A stretch of DNA of 64,000 bases from Mucilaginibacter psychrotolerans (GCF_004519315.1 NZ_SOZE01000006.1:1-64000), one strand, 5' to 3'. Counted from the stretch's first letter, positions 26,461 through 35,825 are shown. Numbers and translations: made by a program. Notes: generated by a model not told the origin, from the letters alone.

Positions 26461-26500
26461 AAAACAAGAGAGGAGCACAATCATGCTCCTCTCTCGTTTT
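26461..26500. terminator. Bidirectional intrinsic terminator
   Basis: An 11-base-pair stem (26467-26477 with 26484-26494) with a CAATCA loop is flanked by AAAAC on the left and GTTTT on the right, so both strands end in a T-tract. It separates the convergent CsgG-like gene (+) and the PH-like membrane gene (-). Confidence 0.9.
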
Positions 26501-26518
26501 ATAGATTTAATAAATTCT

Positions 26519-27004
26519 CTATTTCGCTTTCATTTCTTCTCGTATCGCACGCAAAAACTCGTTGGCGTGCTGCGAACCGATGATGTAAAGCAGGCCGTCG
26601 CGATCTGTAAGGTGGATGGCATCGTTACCGGCAGTATAGAAACGGATGGTACCTTTGGAGTGCAGGTTGTAAACGGGGTTATTAAACAGGTAACGGCTGT
26701 AAGTGCCTTTCTCCGCTTTTACGATGCTGTTAAGGTCTATTTTTACGCGACGGGTGGTCCAGAGGCCATCAAGCGTAACGCTTTTGTTGGCCACTACGGT
26801 TTTAAAGTGCAAAACAAACCCCAGGATAATAGATATGGTGATGATGGCGAAACCCACCACTGCCAGTAAATCGCCATTGCGTTCGCGTTCGTCGGTAAAA
26901 AAGTAGGCGGCAAAGCAAAACATCGCTAACATCAGGCGGATAGTAATTGGTATCCACTCGCGGCCCAGGTATTGTTTTTCGGTAAAATCGGCTTTGTCGG
27001 TCAT
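26519..27004 (-). CDS. Small membrane protein with PH-like domain
   Basis: 161 residues: two transmembrane helices (about 18-36 and 47-67) and a cytosolic beta-rich C-terminal domain of about 90 residues ending in an amphipathic helix (A-N-E-F-L-R-A-I-R-E-E-M). This matches bacterial PH-domain or YcxB-like membrane proteins of unknown function. The start codon overlaps the tilS stop (ATGA, 27001-27004), a sign of tight translational coupling. Whether it has any functional link with tRNA modification is unknown. Confidence 0.75.
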   Translation of the reverse strand: MTDKADFTEKQYLGREWIPITIRLMLAMFCFAAYFFTDERERNGDLLAVVGFAIITISIILGFVLHFKTVVANKSVTLDGLWTTRRVKIDLNSIVKAEKGTYSRYLFNNPVYNLHSKGTIRFYTAGNDAIHLTDRDGLLYIIGSQHANEFLRAIREEMKAK

Positions 27005-28335
27005 AATTTAATCAATTCGAATATAGTAACTTTTTTAGTGTTTTTACCCACTTTGTACCTTTCGTCGGGCCGGTAGCCGCCAAGCCAGATAATATCGCCG
27101 TTGGCATTTACCAAAACAGGCACATCGCCTTTTTGATGCAACGGTACTTTCTGATGGATAAAGAAATCGCTCAGCTTTTGCTTGTCTTTCATCCCCAGCG
27201 GGTAAAAATAATCACCCATCTGCCAACTGCGCAAAGTAAGCGGGTAAACCAGCAGTTCCGCGTCTACCGATGTAGCCAGCGGGTTATCTTTAATGATTAG
27301 CGGGCTATCATCTTGCAAAACACTTAGCTTAAACGTATGGTAATTTACGGAAGTTTCCCCCTCGTTTATCACAACAGGCATGTCAGCTGCTGTTTTAATT
27401 CCAACGACAACCAGCATCCCCCTATCTACCACCAAAGTATGGGTATTGCTGTTGAACACCCTGCCTGCGTGCTTATCCAGCACGCTGATCAAATCATCAA
27501 CCACCTGCTCTACAAATCCGTAAGGCTGCAATAGTTTAAACAGCAACAACCGTTGCGGCGATAGTCTTTTGATTCCGTCTATGCTGATGTGTACTTCATC
27601 GCTATGAGTAGTCATGATCTCGCCGCGCAGGGCCTCCACCTTTTCGTTCAGCAATTGCTCCATCTCGCGGAAGTTGCGCAGGTTGCGCTCAAAGGTTTGT
27701 TCCAGCGCAGGGTTCAATTCCTTAAGCACAGGCACCACCAAATGCCGCAATTTGTTACGTGCATATTTTACCGATGCGTTTGAGCTGTCTTCCATAAAAG
27801 CAAGCTTTTCGTTGGCTACGATCTCCTGTATCTCCTCCCTCCCCAAAAACAACAGAGGGCGCACCAGGTTGCCGTTTCGGGGCATAATGCCGTGCAGGCC
27901 GGCTATGCCTGTGCCGCGCGTAAGGTTCAACAATATTGTTTCTATCGTATCGTTTTGATGATGTGCAAGCGCAACGGCTTCGTAACCCGCTGTTTGGCAA
28001 AGCCCGGCAAACCATTGGTACCTTAATTCGCGTGCAGCCATCTGCGTAGATAATTTATGCTTTGCTGCGTATAGCTTGGTATCGAAATTGGTGGTGTGGA
28101 AGCTTACGCCAAACTGTGCGGCCAGCCCGCAGGTAAATTCCTGCTCGGCATCGGCTTCGGGGCCGCGCAGCATAAAATTGCAATGCGCAATGCCAAACTG
28201 ATAACCCGCAGATTTAAGCAAATGAGCCATTAAAACCGAATCGATACCGCCGCTTACTGCCGCCAGCACTTTGGTGCCGGGCTCAAATAACTTATTTTGC
28301 ACAGCAAAATCAATAAAGCGTTCAACAGGAAGCAT
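27001..28335 (-). CDS. tilS: tRNA(Ile)-lysidine synthetase
   Basis: Attaches lysine to C34 of the CAU-anticodon tRNA(Ile), so that it reads AUA and is charged with isoleucine; this is essential in most bacteria. The PP-loop S-G-G-I-D-S (residues 28-33) for ATP pyrophosphate is present, followed by the N-type domain motifs (H-C-N-F-M-L-R-G, A-H-H-Q-N-D, R-G-T-G-I-A-G-L). The 444-residue length includes both C-terminal TilS domains (W-Q-M-G-D-Y-F-Y-P-L-G-M). It is divergent from the OstA-like gene with a 51-base gap. Confidence 0.95.
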   Translation of the reverse strand: MLPVERFIDFAVQNKLFEPGTKVLAAVSGGIDSVLMAHLLKSAGYQFGIAHCNFMLRGPEADAEQEFTCGLAAQFGVSFHTTNFDTKLYAAKHKLSTQMAARELRYQWFAGLCQTAGYEAVALAHHQNDTIETILLNLTRGTGIAGLHGIMPRNGNLVRPLLFLGREEIQEIVANEKLAFMEDSSNASVKYARNKLRHLVVPVLKELNPALEQTFERNLRNFREMEQLLNEKVEALRGEIMTTHSDEVHISIDGIKRLSPQRLLLFKLLQPYGFVEQVVDDLISVLDKHAGRVFNSNTHTLVVDRGMLVVVGIKTAADMPVVINEGETSVNYHTFKLSVLQDDSPLIIKDNPLATSVDAELLVYPLTLRSWQMGDYFYPLGMKDKQKLSDFFIHQKVPLHQKGDVPVLVNANGDIIWLGGYRPDERYKVGKNTKKVTIFELIKL

Positions 28336-28373
28336 ATCCCAAAATTATTAATTTAATAACCCCTGCAAAAAAC

Positions 28374-28381
28374 TAATTTTG
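28374..28381 (+). promoter_or_regulatory. -7 promoter element of the OstA-like gene
   Basis: TAATTTTG is an exact match to TAnnTTTG and ends five bases before the GTG start codon. As with purQ, transcription from it would give an almost leaderless mRNA. I see no good -33 box. Confidence 0.5.
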
Positions 28382-28386
28382 CCCTC

Positions 28387-30933
28387 GTGATAAAATACAC
28401 CTTCAGCCTTCTTTTTATACTGCTATCTGCTCGCGTAATGGCGCAGAAAAAATCCGTAGTGCTGCTTATCCGTTCGCAGAGCAGCGAGGGTATCAAAATA
28501 AACGGCAAGGATGTGATCAAAGTTTACAAGGGTACCTTCCAGCAGGATTACTCCATCATGCGGTCGGACAGCGCTTACTTTTACGTACAGGATAATGCCT
28601 TTGATGCCTTTGGCAACGTAAACATTTCTCAAGGCGATACGCTGAATATTTTTTCTGATAAGCTGAATTACAACGGCAATACCAAAATTGCCATACTTAC
28701 CGATAACGTGAAGATGGTGGATAAAGATGCCACGCTCACCACCAACTACCTTACCTACAATACGGCAACCCGCATTGGCACCTATACCGGCGGTGGCAAA
28801 GTGGTGAACAAAGACAACACCCTCACCAGCAAAAACGGCTATTATTTTGCCAACTCGCGCGATTCGTACTTTCGCTACGATGTAGTTTTGGTAACGCCTG
28901 ATGCCCTCATCAAAACTGATACGCTACGCTACAATACAGGCACGCGCATCTCCTATTTTTACGGGCCCACCAATATTTACGATACCAAAGATAAAAAAGA
29001 CACCCTTTATACCGAGAACGGCCTTTACAATACCGTGGTAGAACAGGCCTTCTTTGGTAAGAAGAATCTCTACAAATCGGGCACCAAGAGGCTCAAAGGC
29101 GATAGCTTGTTCTACGATAAAAAAGCCGGCTTCGGCCGTGCGGTTAAGCACGTAGTATTTACCGATAGCGAGCAGAAGATTACACTGCTGGGCGATTTGG
29201 CCAATTACTACAAAAACGAAGAACGCACGGTGGTTACCAAAGACCCGTATGTGGTAATTGTAACCGAAGAAAAAGACACCACAGCCACTGCTGTCGATGC
29301 CACTGCCATTAATGCGGCAAACAACAAGCCTGCTACCGTAAAAAAAGGCTCACCTATCAAAGCGCCGTCGCTGGGTACAGTTAAGGCCCCCACCCGGAAC
29401 TCGCCGGTAAAAGCCCCGCCATTAAGGGTGCCTGTTAAAACCCCTATGGGTACGCCGATAACTAACCCCGGCATCAAAAAATTAAAGGCCGCTACCGATT
29501 CTTTAGCCCGCTTGGCTGCGGCAGCAAAGCCTGATATAAGCAAAATGCCGGACAGCCTGCTGAAAGTAAAAAAGCCCGAAAAGATAAAGCGCGACTCGAT
29601 ATACATTTCTGCAGATTCGCTGGAAACGCAAATGCTAACTTACAAAGACTTAAATATTATGCAGGAAAAACAGCGTTTGGCCGGCATAAGGGATACCTCT
29701 ATAAAAGTTAAGGCACCAACTGCCGCAGATAAGAAAGCTGCCGATAAAAAAGCGTCGAAATTTTTGGTGGCTACCTCGCTTTGGTTGCCGAAAGATAGCC
29801 TGATATTACACCCCATGCAGTTTGGCCCACCCCCGCCTGTAGTAGTGGCACCGCCAAAGCTCGATAAAAACGGCAAACCTATCCCTGCGCCCGCAGGAAA
29901 GCCCGACGCCCAGGGCCGATCTGCGCAAAAAAAGGTTCAGCGGACAAATCAGGACAACGACCCGGAAGGCGCCCCCGAACAAAGGCCCGAGGACGAACCC
30001 GACGATAACGACCCTGCATTTGTGGTCCGCACGGTGGTGTTGAAGGATACCGCCAGGATAAGGATCATCAAAGCCTTTCATCATGCTAAACTGTTTAAAT
30101 CAGACCTGCAGGCAAAGGCCGATTCGATGTTTTACAGTTATAGCGACAGCACCCTACGCATGTTCGTAAACCCGATTATATGGACGCAAGGTTCGCAGCT
30201 ATCAGGCGATACCATCACTATGCAAATGCGCAACAAAAAGATGGATAACCTGATGCTGTTCCCTTCGGCGTTCATCGTCAATATCGAAAAGGACGACTCT
30301 ACCACCTTTAACCAGATCGCCGGCAAGCGCATGCGGGGCTTTTTTAAGGATGATAAACTGGATAAGATGTTTATATCCGGCAACGCCGAGAGCCTTTACT
30401 TTGCACGCGACAGTACCAAAAAAGTGACAGAGATGCAGCGCTCGCTCACCAGCCGAATGCGAGTGCTATTTAAAGACAATAGTGCTACGGACGTTTACTT
30501 TTTAGTAAAGCCCGAGCACCGTTATGGCCCGATAAGTAAATTCAAAGAAGAGGAGAAGATACTGAAAGGCTTTATCTGGAAGCCTAAGGAACGACCTTTC
30601 TCTAAGGAATCCATCATCCCATCGTATAGCAAAAAAGCTGCTACGGTAAAACCGGCCAGCACCCCACCTAAAAAAACCGGGAAAGATAAACAGCCATTGG
30701 CTAAACCGCCCGGCGGCAAACCCGTGCCTGGCGATAGCACGGCAACTAAATTACCGGCATTGATGCCACTTAAAACCGGTAAAGATACTACGGGCGTAAA
30801 ACCGATAGTTAAGGGGAAGGCAGATAGCACTGCACTGAAACCAAACAACGCGCCGGTGTTGGCACCTAAGAGCGATAGCAGTACAGTGAAGCCTAAGCAA
30901 AAGCCGGACACTACGGTCAAAAAACGACCATAG
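28387..30933 (+). CDS. OstA/LptA-like LPS transport protein
   Basis: An 848-residue periplasmic protein. From the GTG start the signal peptide ends at M-A-Q (about 20). Residues about 30-290 form repeated beta-jellyroll segments of the OstA/LptA type (S-D-S-A-Y-F-Y, G-D-T-L-N-I-F-S-D-K-L-N-Y, L-T-T-N-Y-L-T-Y), which bridge LPS across the periplasm. A long lysine/proline-rich low-complexity linker follows, then a second OstA-like stretch (about 545-720), and the tail is again K/P/T-rich. Such large OstA-like proteins are usual in Bacteroidota. It works with the LptC encoded at 18062-18637. The GTG start is supported by signal-peptide position and the promoter element. Confidence 0.82.
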   Translation: MIKYTFSLLFILLSARVMAQKKSVVLLIRSQSSEGIKINGKDVIKVYKGTFQQDYSIMRSDSAYFYVQDNAFDAFGNVNISQGDTLNIFSDKLNYNGNTKIAILTDNVKMVDKDATLTTNYLTYNTATRIGTYTGGGKVVNKDNTLTSKNGYYFANSRDSYFRYDVVLVTPDALIKTDTLRYNTGTRISYFYGPTNIYDTKDKKDTLYTENGLYNTVVEQAFFGKKNLYKSGTKRLKGDSLFYDKKAGFGRAVKHVVFTDSEQKITLLGDLANYYKNEERTVVTKDPYVVIVTEEKDTTATAVDATAINAANNKPATVKKGSPIKAPSLGTVKAPTRNSPVKAPPLRVPVKTPMGTPITNPGIKKLKAATDSLARLAAAAKPDISKMPDSLLKVKKPEKIKRDSIYISADSLETQMLTYKDLNIMQEKQRLAGIRDTSIKVKAPTAADKKAADKKASKFLVATSLWLPKDSLILHPMQFGPPPPVVVAPPKLDKNGKPIPAPAGKPDAQGRSAQKKVQRTNQDNDPEGAPEQRPEDEPDDNDPAFVVRTVVLKDTARIRIIKAFHHAKLFKSDLQAKADSMFYSYSDSTLRMFVNPIIWTQGSQLSGDTITMQMRNKKMDNLMLFPSAFIVNIEKDDSTTFNQIAGKRMRGFFKDDKLDKMFISGNAESLYFARDSTKKVTEMQRSLTSRMRVLFKDNSATDVYFLVKPEHRYGPISKFKEEEKILKGFIWKPKERPFSKESIIPSYSKKAATVKPASTPPKKTGKDKQPLAKPPGGKPVPGDSTATKLPALMPLKTGKDTTGVKPIVKGKADSTALKPNNAPVLAPKSDSSTVKPKQKPDTTVKKRP

Positions 30934-30947
30934 GGGGGGGGTACCCC

Positions 30948-31072
30948 CGTCATACCGATTATTGTTTCGGTAACCCGCAGGGCAGGTATTGAACAATGCA
31001 AACCGGCAAGCAAAGTTCGTTAGCATGTCGGCTACTTTTATGATGGGATGTTGAAAAAATTTCAACATGACG
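30948..31072. repeat. Dispersed intergenic repeat, copy 1 (CGTCAT...ATGACG ends)
   Basis: A 125-bp element bounded by CGTCAT (30948) and its inverse ATGACG (31072). Its interior (AATGCAAA, AAGCAAAG, TTTTATGATGGG, TGTTGAAA...TTTCAACAT) is shared with copy 3 at 50686-50796. It fills the gap between the convergent OstA-like and rdgB genes and its right end contains the rdgB stop codon. It is preceded by a run of nine G residues and a self-complementary GGGGGTACCCCC (30937-30948). Confidence 0.7.
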
Positions 31073-31682
31073 TGAGAATTTTTGCTGTAAAGTTTAATCC
31101 GCCAGCATTCTCATTCAAAAACACAATCAACTTCTCAACTGCTATGGCACGGTGACTGATGGCATTTTTCTCTTCCATACTCATTTCGGCAAAGGTAATA
31201 TCGTAACCATCCGGCTGAAAAATGGGGTCGTAACCAAAGCCATCGGTACCACAAACTTCAGTACGAATGGTGCCCGCAACCACGCCCTCAAAAAAGTGTT
31301 CCTCGCCTTGCCACATTAAGGAGATAACTGTACGGAACTGCGCCTTGCGGTTTGTAACACCCAACAAGTTTGCCAGCACCTTATCGTTATTAGCCTTATG
31401 ATTGCCGTGCGTGCCCGCATACCGCGCCGAGTAGATACCCGGCTCGCCGTTAAGGGCATCAATTCCCAACCCGCTATCGTCGCCAAAGCAACTGAGCTTG
31501 TAACGATCCCAAATATGGCGGCTTTTGATAGATGCATTGGCTTTAAAGGTAAGGCCGGTTTCTGCAATCTCATCGGTACAGCCAATGTCTTCAAGCGTAA
31601 GCAGGGTAAGCTGGCCTTTTATCTTAGCCGCAACTTCCTGTAGTTTGTGGCGGTTATTGGTAGCAAATACTAATTGCTGCAT
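31062..31682 (-). CDS. rdgB: XTP/dITP pyrophosphatase RdgB/HAM1
   Basis: Hydrolyses non-canonical purine NTPs (ITP, dITP, XTP) to the monophosphate, keeping them out of DNA and RNA. It has 206 residues with the family motifs F-A-T-N-N-x-H-K at residues 6-13, E-T-G-x-T-F-x-x-N-A near 41-50, G-D-D-S-G-L near 67-72, P-G-I-Y-S-A-R-Y and the F-G-Y-D-P-I-F segment. The last codons and the stop lie in a dispersed repeat, so the tail T-S-C is probably not ancestral. It starts one base after the stop of the preceding gene on the same strand. Confidence 0.95.
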   Translation of the reverse strand: MQQLVFATNNRHKLQEVAAKIKGQLTLLTLEDIGCTDEIAETGLTFKANASIKSRHIWDRYKLSCFGDDSGLGIDALNGEPGIYSARYAGTHGNHKANNDKVLANLLGVTNRKAQFRTVISLMWQGEEHFFEGVVAGTIRTEVCGTDGFGYDPIFQPDGYDITFAEMSMEEKNAISHRAIAVEKLIVFLNENAGGLNFTAKILTSC

Positions 31683-31683
31683 A

Positions 31684-32325
31684 TTATAGTGTTTTCATTT
31701 GGTCCCAAAAGGCCTTCTTGTTTTCGTTGCTGCTCATCATCTCATCAAAACCAAAACTGTACAGCACCGTAGTTTTCTTGCCCTGCACCGGGCTGTTAAA
31801 AGGCAAATTGCCAATACCCTGCGGCAAGGCATCTTTACCCATAATCACCATTTTAAGCGGCTTCAACCATTCGGCAACTTTGGCAATAGCAAGCGGTTGG
31901 TGCTGATGCATGTTGAATATCGCCACATCATCCAATCCTAAATCTTTCCGTTTAAGCATGCTTTCCAGGGCCGCTAAATGTGCGGCAGGGATATGCTCGT
32001 CAGCTGCGTAATTCACCAGTATAACAAAGTGCTTATTATTGCCACCCAGATAATTAAATTCGGGCCGGGGCGTTTGTATTGGCTGGGGAATCATAGGAGT
32101 AGCGGTATTTGCAGGCTCTGTTACCTTTACGGCTTGTGGAATCACCGGCGTGGCTGCAATTGGTGCTTGGTTAACCGGCGGTGCAGGTGGCAGTTCAGCA
32201 GACGCGGGAACCTGGCTGGTTACTTCGGGTGCAGCAATGGGGCTGGCAACTTTATCCTCGGGCAGCAGGTAAAGCTCGTCATGCAGTATAAAACGGAATG
32301 CCAGGGGGTTATCAACCTTCATCAT
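31684..32325 (-). CDS. Proline-rich hypothetical protein
   Basis: 213 residues, not recognised. It has a short conserved start (A-F-R-F-I-L-H-D-E-L-Y-L-L), a proline/alanine-rich linker (about 28-92) and a compact alpha/beta C-terminal domain of about 120 residues (F-V-I-L-V-N-Y, then M-V-I-M-G-K-D-A-L-P and a closing helix). The domain reminds me of the DnaN/HolD psi-like or Rossmann-type helpers seen only as hypothetical proteins in Sphingobacteriaceae; I attach no function. It has no signal peptide. rdgB follows one base after its stop, so the two are co-transcribed. The start is ATG 32325 or the next codon. Confidence 0.7.
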   Translation of the reverse strand: MMKVDNPLAFRFILHDELYLLPEDKVASPIAAPEVTSQVPASAELPPAPPVNQAPIAATPVIPQAVKVTEPANTATPMIPQPIQTPRPEFNYLGGNNKHFVILVNYAADEHIPAAHLAALESMLKRKDLGLDDVAIFNMHQHQPLAIAKVAEWLKPLKMVIMGKDALPQGIGNLPFNSPVQGKKTTVLYSFGFDEMMSSNENKKAFWDQMKTL

Positions 32326-32477
32326 TATTTAACATATTTTAACCAAAAGTACCTAAAGCAGTTGAAGCATTATAGGCATATTCGCACTACGGCTTAATTA
32401 TATATTATTATTAATAAATTTTACCGAAATTTGCGATTTAACGGCCTGCGCGCCCGTCATATTTTTTAACAAAGTTC

Positions 32478-33914
32478 ATGAGAAAATTAGGGATATTCAT
32501 TGTAAATATTTTTTTAGTAGCCACCATAGCTCAGGCACAAACAGATACTACAAAACAAATTAAAGCCGATACCACTGTAAAAGCCCCTACCGGCCCGGTA
32601 CGCACCATTGATAAAATTGCTGCAGTAGTTGGCTCCAGCATCATCTTACAATCAGATATCGAGTTGCAATACGCCCAATACCTGGTAAGCGGCCAGCAGC
32701 CCCCTGCAGATTTCAAAGCTGTTTTATTGCAGAACCAGCTAACACAAAAACTGCTTGCCCAGCAGGCGGTGATAGATAGCGTGCAGGTAAAAGATGAAGA
32801 CGTTGATGCCGATGTAGAGCGCCGTATGCGTACCTTTATACAGCGTGCTGGTGGGCAAGAGAAGCTGGAAGCTTTTTTGGGCCGCTCAATTATCCAATAC
32901 AAAGATGAGATACGCCCCGACATCAAAGAATCGATGATTGCACAGCGAATGAGGCAAAAAATCACTGAAAAGGTAAACGTTACCCCGCAGGATATCAAAC
33001 GTTTCTACGAATTGATGCCGAAGGATAGCGTGCCTACTTTTAACAAAGAAGTGGAAGTTGGCGAAATCGTCTTCGACCCGAAGCTTACTAAAGACGAGAA
33101 ACAGTATTATAAAGACAAAGCCGAGGAGTTACGCAACAGGGTTAAAAAAGGTGAAGATTTTGGCGCAATGGCCAGGCTTTACTCGCAAGATCCGGGTTCG
33201 GCACCCGACGGTGGAGATTTGGGTTTTAACGACCGTAATGGTTTCGTAAAAGAGTTCTCTGCCGTAGCCTTTAAGCTTAAAGCCGGCGAAATATCGCCCG
33301 TTTTCGAGAGCGATTTCGGTTTTCACTTTTTACAGGTGATAGAGCGCAGGGGCGAGCAGGTACACACCCGCCACCTACTGATTGTACCGGTTACAACCCC
33401 AGCCAGTTTAGACAGGGCCAAGGTAAGTGCCGATAGTTTGTACACCATAATGAAAACCAATAAACTCATCGATTTCTCGAGCGCGGCAGCCCTGTTCTCT
33501 GATAATAAAGAAACCAAATACAACGGCGGGATGATGCTGAACGCTGATAACGTGCAAACCCGCTCAACTTATATACCTACAAACCGCTTAGATCCGCAGG
33601 TTGCCCTGGTAATTGATACCATGAAGGTAGGCAGCATATCAAAGCCAATTTTGTTTACAGATGCCCAAACCGGCAAAAAAAGCTATAAGATCTTATACCT
33701 TAAATCGGTTACGGATGCCCACAAGGCCAACCTGGAGCAGGATTTTGCTAAGCTGAAAGAGATGGCTTTGGACGATAAGCTTGACCGTACCGTAAGCCAG
33801 TGGTTCGAAAAACGTCGTAAAGAAACTTTTATCAAGATAGACCCTGAATACCAGGCTTACCCCATACTAAAAAAATGGATAATGCCGGTTACCTCGGCGC
33901 AGGCAAAACCATAA
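32478..33914 (+). CDS. SurA-like periplasmic peptidyl-prolyl isomerase
   Basis: A 478-residue periplasmic chaperone for outer-membrane proteins. The signal peptide ends A-Q-A-Q (about 21). A SurA N-domain follows (D-K-I-A-A-V-V-G-S-S-I-I-L-Q-S-D-I, about 42-58, then a helical R-R-M-R-T-F-I-Q-R-A-G-G segment). Two parvulin units follow: the first canonical (about 180-290; F-G-A-M-A-R-L-Y-S-Q-D-P-G-S, G-G-D-L-G-F), the second more divergent (H-T-R-H-L-L-I-V to about 410). The order is that of SurA. It starts eight bases before a MoxR-type ATPase gene on the same strand, probably as an operon. Confidence 0.9.
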   Translation: MRKLGIFIVNIFLVATIAQAQTDTTKQIKADTTVKAPTGPVRTIDKIAAVVGSSIILQSDIELQYAQYLVSGQQPPADFKAVLLQNQLTQKLLAQQAVIDSVQVKDEDVDADVERRMRTFIQRAGGQEKLEAFLGRSIIQYKDEIRPDIKESMIAQRMRQKITEKVNVTPQDIKRFYELMPKDSVPTFNKEVEVGEIVFDPKLTKDEKQYYKDKAEELRNRVKKGEDFGAMARLYSQDPGSAPDGGDLGFNDRNGFVKEFSAVAFKLKAGEISPVFESDFGFHFLQVIERRGEQVHTRHLLIVPVTTPASLDRAKVSADSLYTIMKTNKLIDFSSAAALFSDNKETKYNGGMMLNADNVQTRSTYIPTNRLDPQVALVIDTMKVGSISKPILFTDAQTGKKSYKILYLKSVTDAHKANLEQDFAKLKEMALDDKLDRTVSQWFEKRRKETFIKIDPEYQAYPILKKWIMPVTSAQAKP

Positions 33915-33922
33915 TATAACAT

Positions 33923-34885
33923 ATGCAACACCGCTCTGATGTAGAGGCCGCCGATGCACTGAAACATGCTTACGAGCAAATACGTGCAGAAATTGGAAAA
34001 GTAATCATAGGACAGGACGAAGTTATTAAATTCGTCCTGATCTCTATTTTCAGCAACGGGCATTGTCTGTTGGTTGGCGTACCCGGCCTGGCCAAAACGC
34101 TGCTGGTACAAACCGTAGCCCAGGTGCTCGACCTCGACTTCAAACGCATACAGTTTACGCCCGATTTGATGCCCTCAGACATCATCGGATCTGAAATACT
34201 GGGCGAAGACCGCAACTTTAAATTCATCCCCGGCCCGGTGTTCTCTAACATCATCCTGGCCGATGAGATAAACCGTACCCCGCCAAAAACGCAGGCTGCC
34301 TTATTAGAGGCCATGCAGGAAAAAGCCGTTACAGCGGCGGGCGTTACGCACAAATTAGCCAAACCATTTTTCGTACTGGCTACCCAGAACCCCATAGAGC
34401 AGGAAGGCACTTACCCGTTGCCCGAAGCACAACTGGACAGGTTCATGTTCAACGTGGCCTTAAACTACCCTTCTTTTAAAGAAGAGTTACAGGTAGTAAA
34501 AAATACTACCAGCACTCACCAGGTTACGGTAAACAAGCAATTGAACGCCGATCAGATTATCTATTTCCAGCAGTTGGTGCGCAATATACCGGTTACCGAT
34601 AACGTGTTGGAGTATGCCGTTAAGCTGGTATCTAAAACCCGCCCCGATAGCGAGTTCGCAACCCCGCAGGTAAAACGGTTGCTTAACTGGGGCGCTGGGC
34701 CTCGCGCATCGCAGTTCCTTATCCTGGGGGCCAAATGCCACGCTGTACTCAACGGAAAGTATTCCCCCGACATTGAAGATGTGAAGGCGGTTGCCAAGCC
34801 TATATTAAGCCACCGCATCGTGCGCAGCTACCACGCCGAAGCCGAAGGTTTATCGGCAAGCGACATTATCGAACAATTATTTTAA
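33923..34885 (+). CDS. MoxR-family AAA+ ATPase
   Basis: A 320-residue cytosolic AAA+ ATPase. Walker A G-V-P-G-L-A-K-T is at residues 52-59 and Walker B I-L-A-D-E-I-N-R at 111-118 (Asp114, Glu115), with sensor-1 in A-T-Q-N-P-I-E-Q and the typical L-P-E-A-Q-L-D-R-F motif. MoxR proteins act as chaperones that insert cofactors or mature complexes, generally next to VWA-domain genes. Here no VWA/DUF58 gene follows: transcription ends at a strong hairpin, so the partner must be elsewhere. It starts eight bases after the SurA-like stop. Confidence 0.92.
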   Translation: MQHRSDVEAADALKHAYEQIRAEIGKVIIGQDEVIKFVLISIFSNGHCLLVGVPGLAKTLLVQTVAQVLDLDFKRIQFTPDLMPSDIIGSEILGEDRNFKFIPGPVFSNIILADEINRTPPKTQAALLEAMQEKAVTAAGVTHKLAKPFFVLATQNPIEQEGTYPLPEAQLDRFMFNVALNYPSFKEELQVVKNTTSTHQVTVNKQLNADQIIYFQQLVRNIPVTDNVLEYAVKLVSKTRPDSEFATPQVKRLLNWGAGPRASQFLILGAKCHAVLNGKYSPDIEDVKAVAKPILSHRIVRSYHAEAEGLSASDIIEQLF

Positions 34886-34895
34886 GAAACGTTAT

Positions 34896-34939
34896 ATAAC
34901 AAAAAACGCTAAGCCGATAAGCTTAGCGTTTTTTGTTAT
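34896..34939. terminator. Bidirectional terminator with 19-bp stem
   Basis: A perfect 19-base-pair inverted repeat (34896-34914 with 34921-34939) closes on a six-base loop. The stem itself contains A6/T6 tracts, so each strand has its own T-run. It lies between the moxR-like gene (+) and the NTF2-like gene (-). Confidence 0.92.
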
Positions 34940-34958
34940 AAGTTAAGTTTCCTATAGC

Positions 34959-35825
34959 TTATTCTACCGTTGAAAATATCTCCAGCAATACGTTCCATTT
35001 GTGAGTGGCATCCATCTCCCAAATACGCACGTAGTTATAGTTGTTTACGATATTGCCTTTACGTATGCGGGCGGTGCCGTAGCTGTAGGCCATATCGTTG
35101 CTGGTAGAACGGCCTGCATTTACCGTTTGCGATGAAATGCTGATGCCCTCGCTGGCTATGAAATCTGAAACTTTCTCTTTACCCTTTATAGGCTCAAAAC
35201 CCGGGAAATAATACATGCCACCAGGGCTTAAAAACTCTTTGTAAGCCGCCCTGGCCGACATACCCTGCAGTTGGTTAAGGATCTTATCAGAGTCCATTAT
35301 CAGCCTTTTGCCGTTGAATGGGTCCTTGCTTGCCGCAACCTGCTTAGTAAGGTCGGGTTCCTCGAAATCAGTTGCCGCTTCGCTCTCCGGCTCCGGGTGT
35401 TGTATGCCCAAGTCTATCAACAGCTTATAGCGGTTCTCGGTTGGGTCAAGCTTCCATACCGAAACGTACTGGCCAAAAACCTTATCATCGTCGGTTTTGC
35501 CGTTTTGGTAAACGTATGGGCCGGCGGTAAAGCCCAGATCGCCGTTGGCAGATACACGGGCAACTTTTGGTTTCCAGGTAAGCTTGCCGGGTTGTTTATC
35601 TATTGTGGCGTAAAACTCAGATATCTTTACCGCGTTTGGTTTAAAAACTATCCCCTCCGGATCGGCAACGGCCAAAAAGCCTGCTTTGATACCTTTACGC
35701 TCAACCAGGTTGTTGAAGTCTATCTCGGCATTTACTATCCTGCTTACTTCAACAGGTTTTGTTTGTGCCGATGCGTGCTGGACAAGTCCAGATAAAACGA
35801 AGGCAGCTATCAATAATTTTTTCAT
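34959..35825 (-). CDS. Secreted tandem NTF2-like (DUF4440-type) protein
   Basis: A 288-residue exported protein with a signal peptide ending A-S-A-Q (about 21). The mature part is two copies of an NTF2-like cone fold, about 25-145 and 165-288. Each shows the pattern of an opening helix, a F/Y-L-x-x-x-G/P-E-G loop, and long strands ending G-x-Y-V-x-V-W-K/R-I-W-E-M-D. DUF4440/SnoaL-like domains bind small ligands or act as weak hydrolases; no catalytic set is clear. It is a single gene preceded by a short gap after the divergent region shared with cysS. Confidence 0.75.
   Translation of the reverse strand: MKKLLIAAFVLSGLVQHASAQTKPVEVSRIVNAEIDFNNLVERKGIKAGFLAVADPEGIVFKPNAVKISEFYATIDKQPGKLTWKPKVARVSANGDLGFTAGPYVYQNGKTDDDKVFGQYVSVWKLDPTENRYKLLIDLGIQHPEPESEAATDFEEPDLTKQVAASKDPFNGKRLIMDSDKILNQLQGMSARAAYKEFLSPGGMYYFPGFEPIKGKEKVSDFIASEGISISSQTVNAGRSTSNDMAYSYGTARIRKGNIVNNYNYVRIWEMDATHKWNVLLEIFSTVE

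Noticed and set aside
33923..34885. MoxR-VWA (BatA/BatB) operon
   Set aside because: A strong bidirectional terminator follows directly and the next gene is on the opposite strand; no VWA or DUF58 gene is present.
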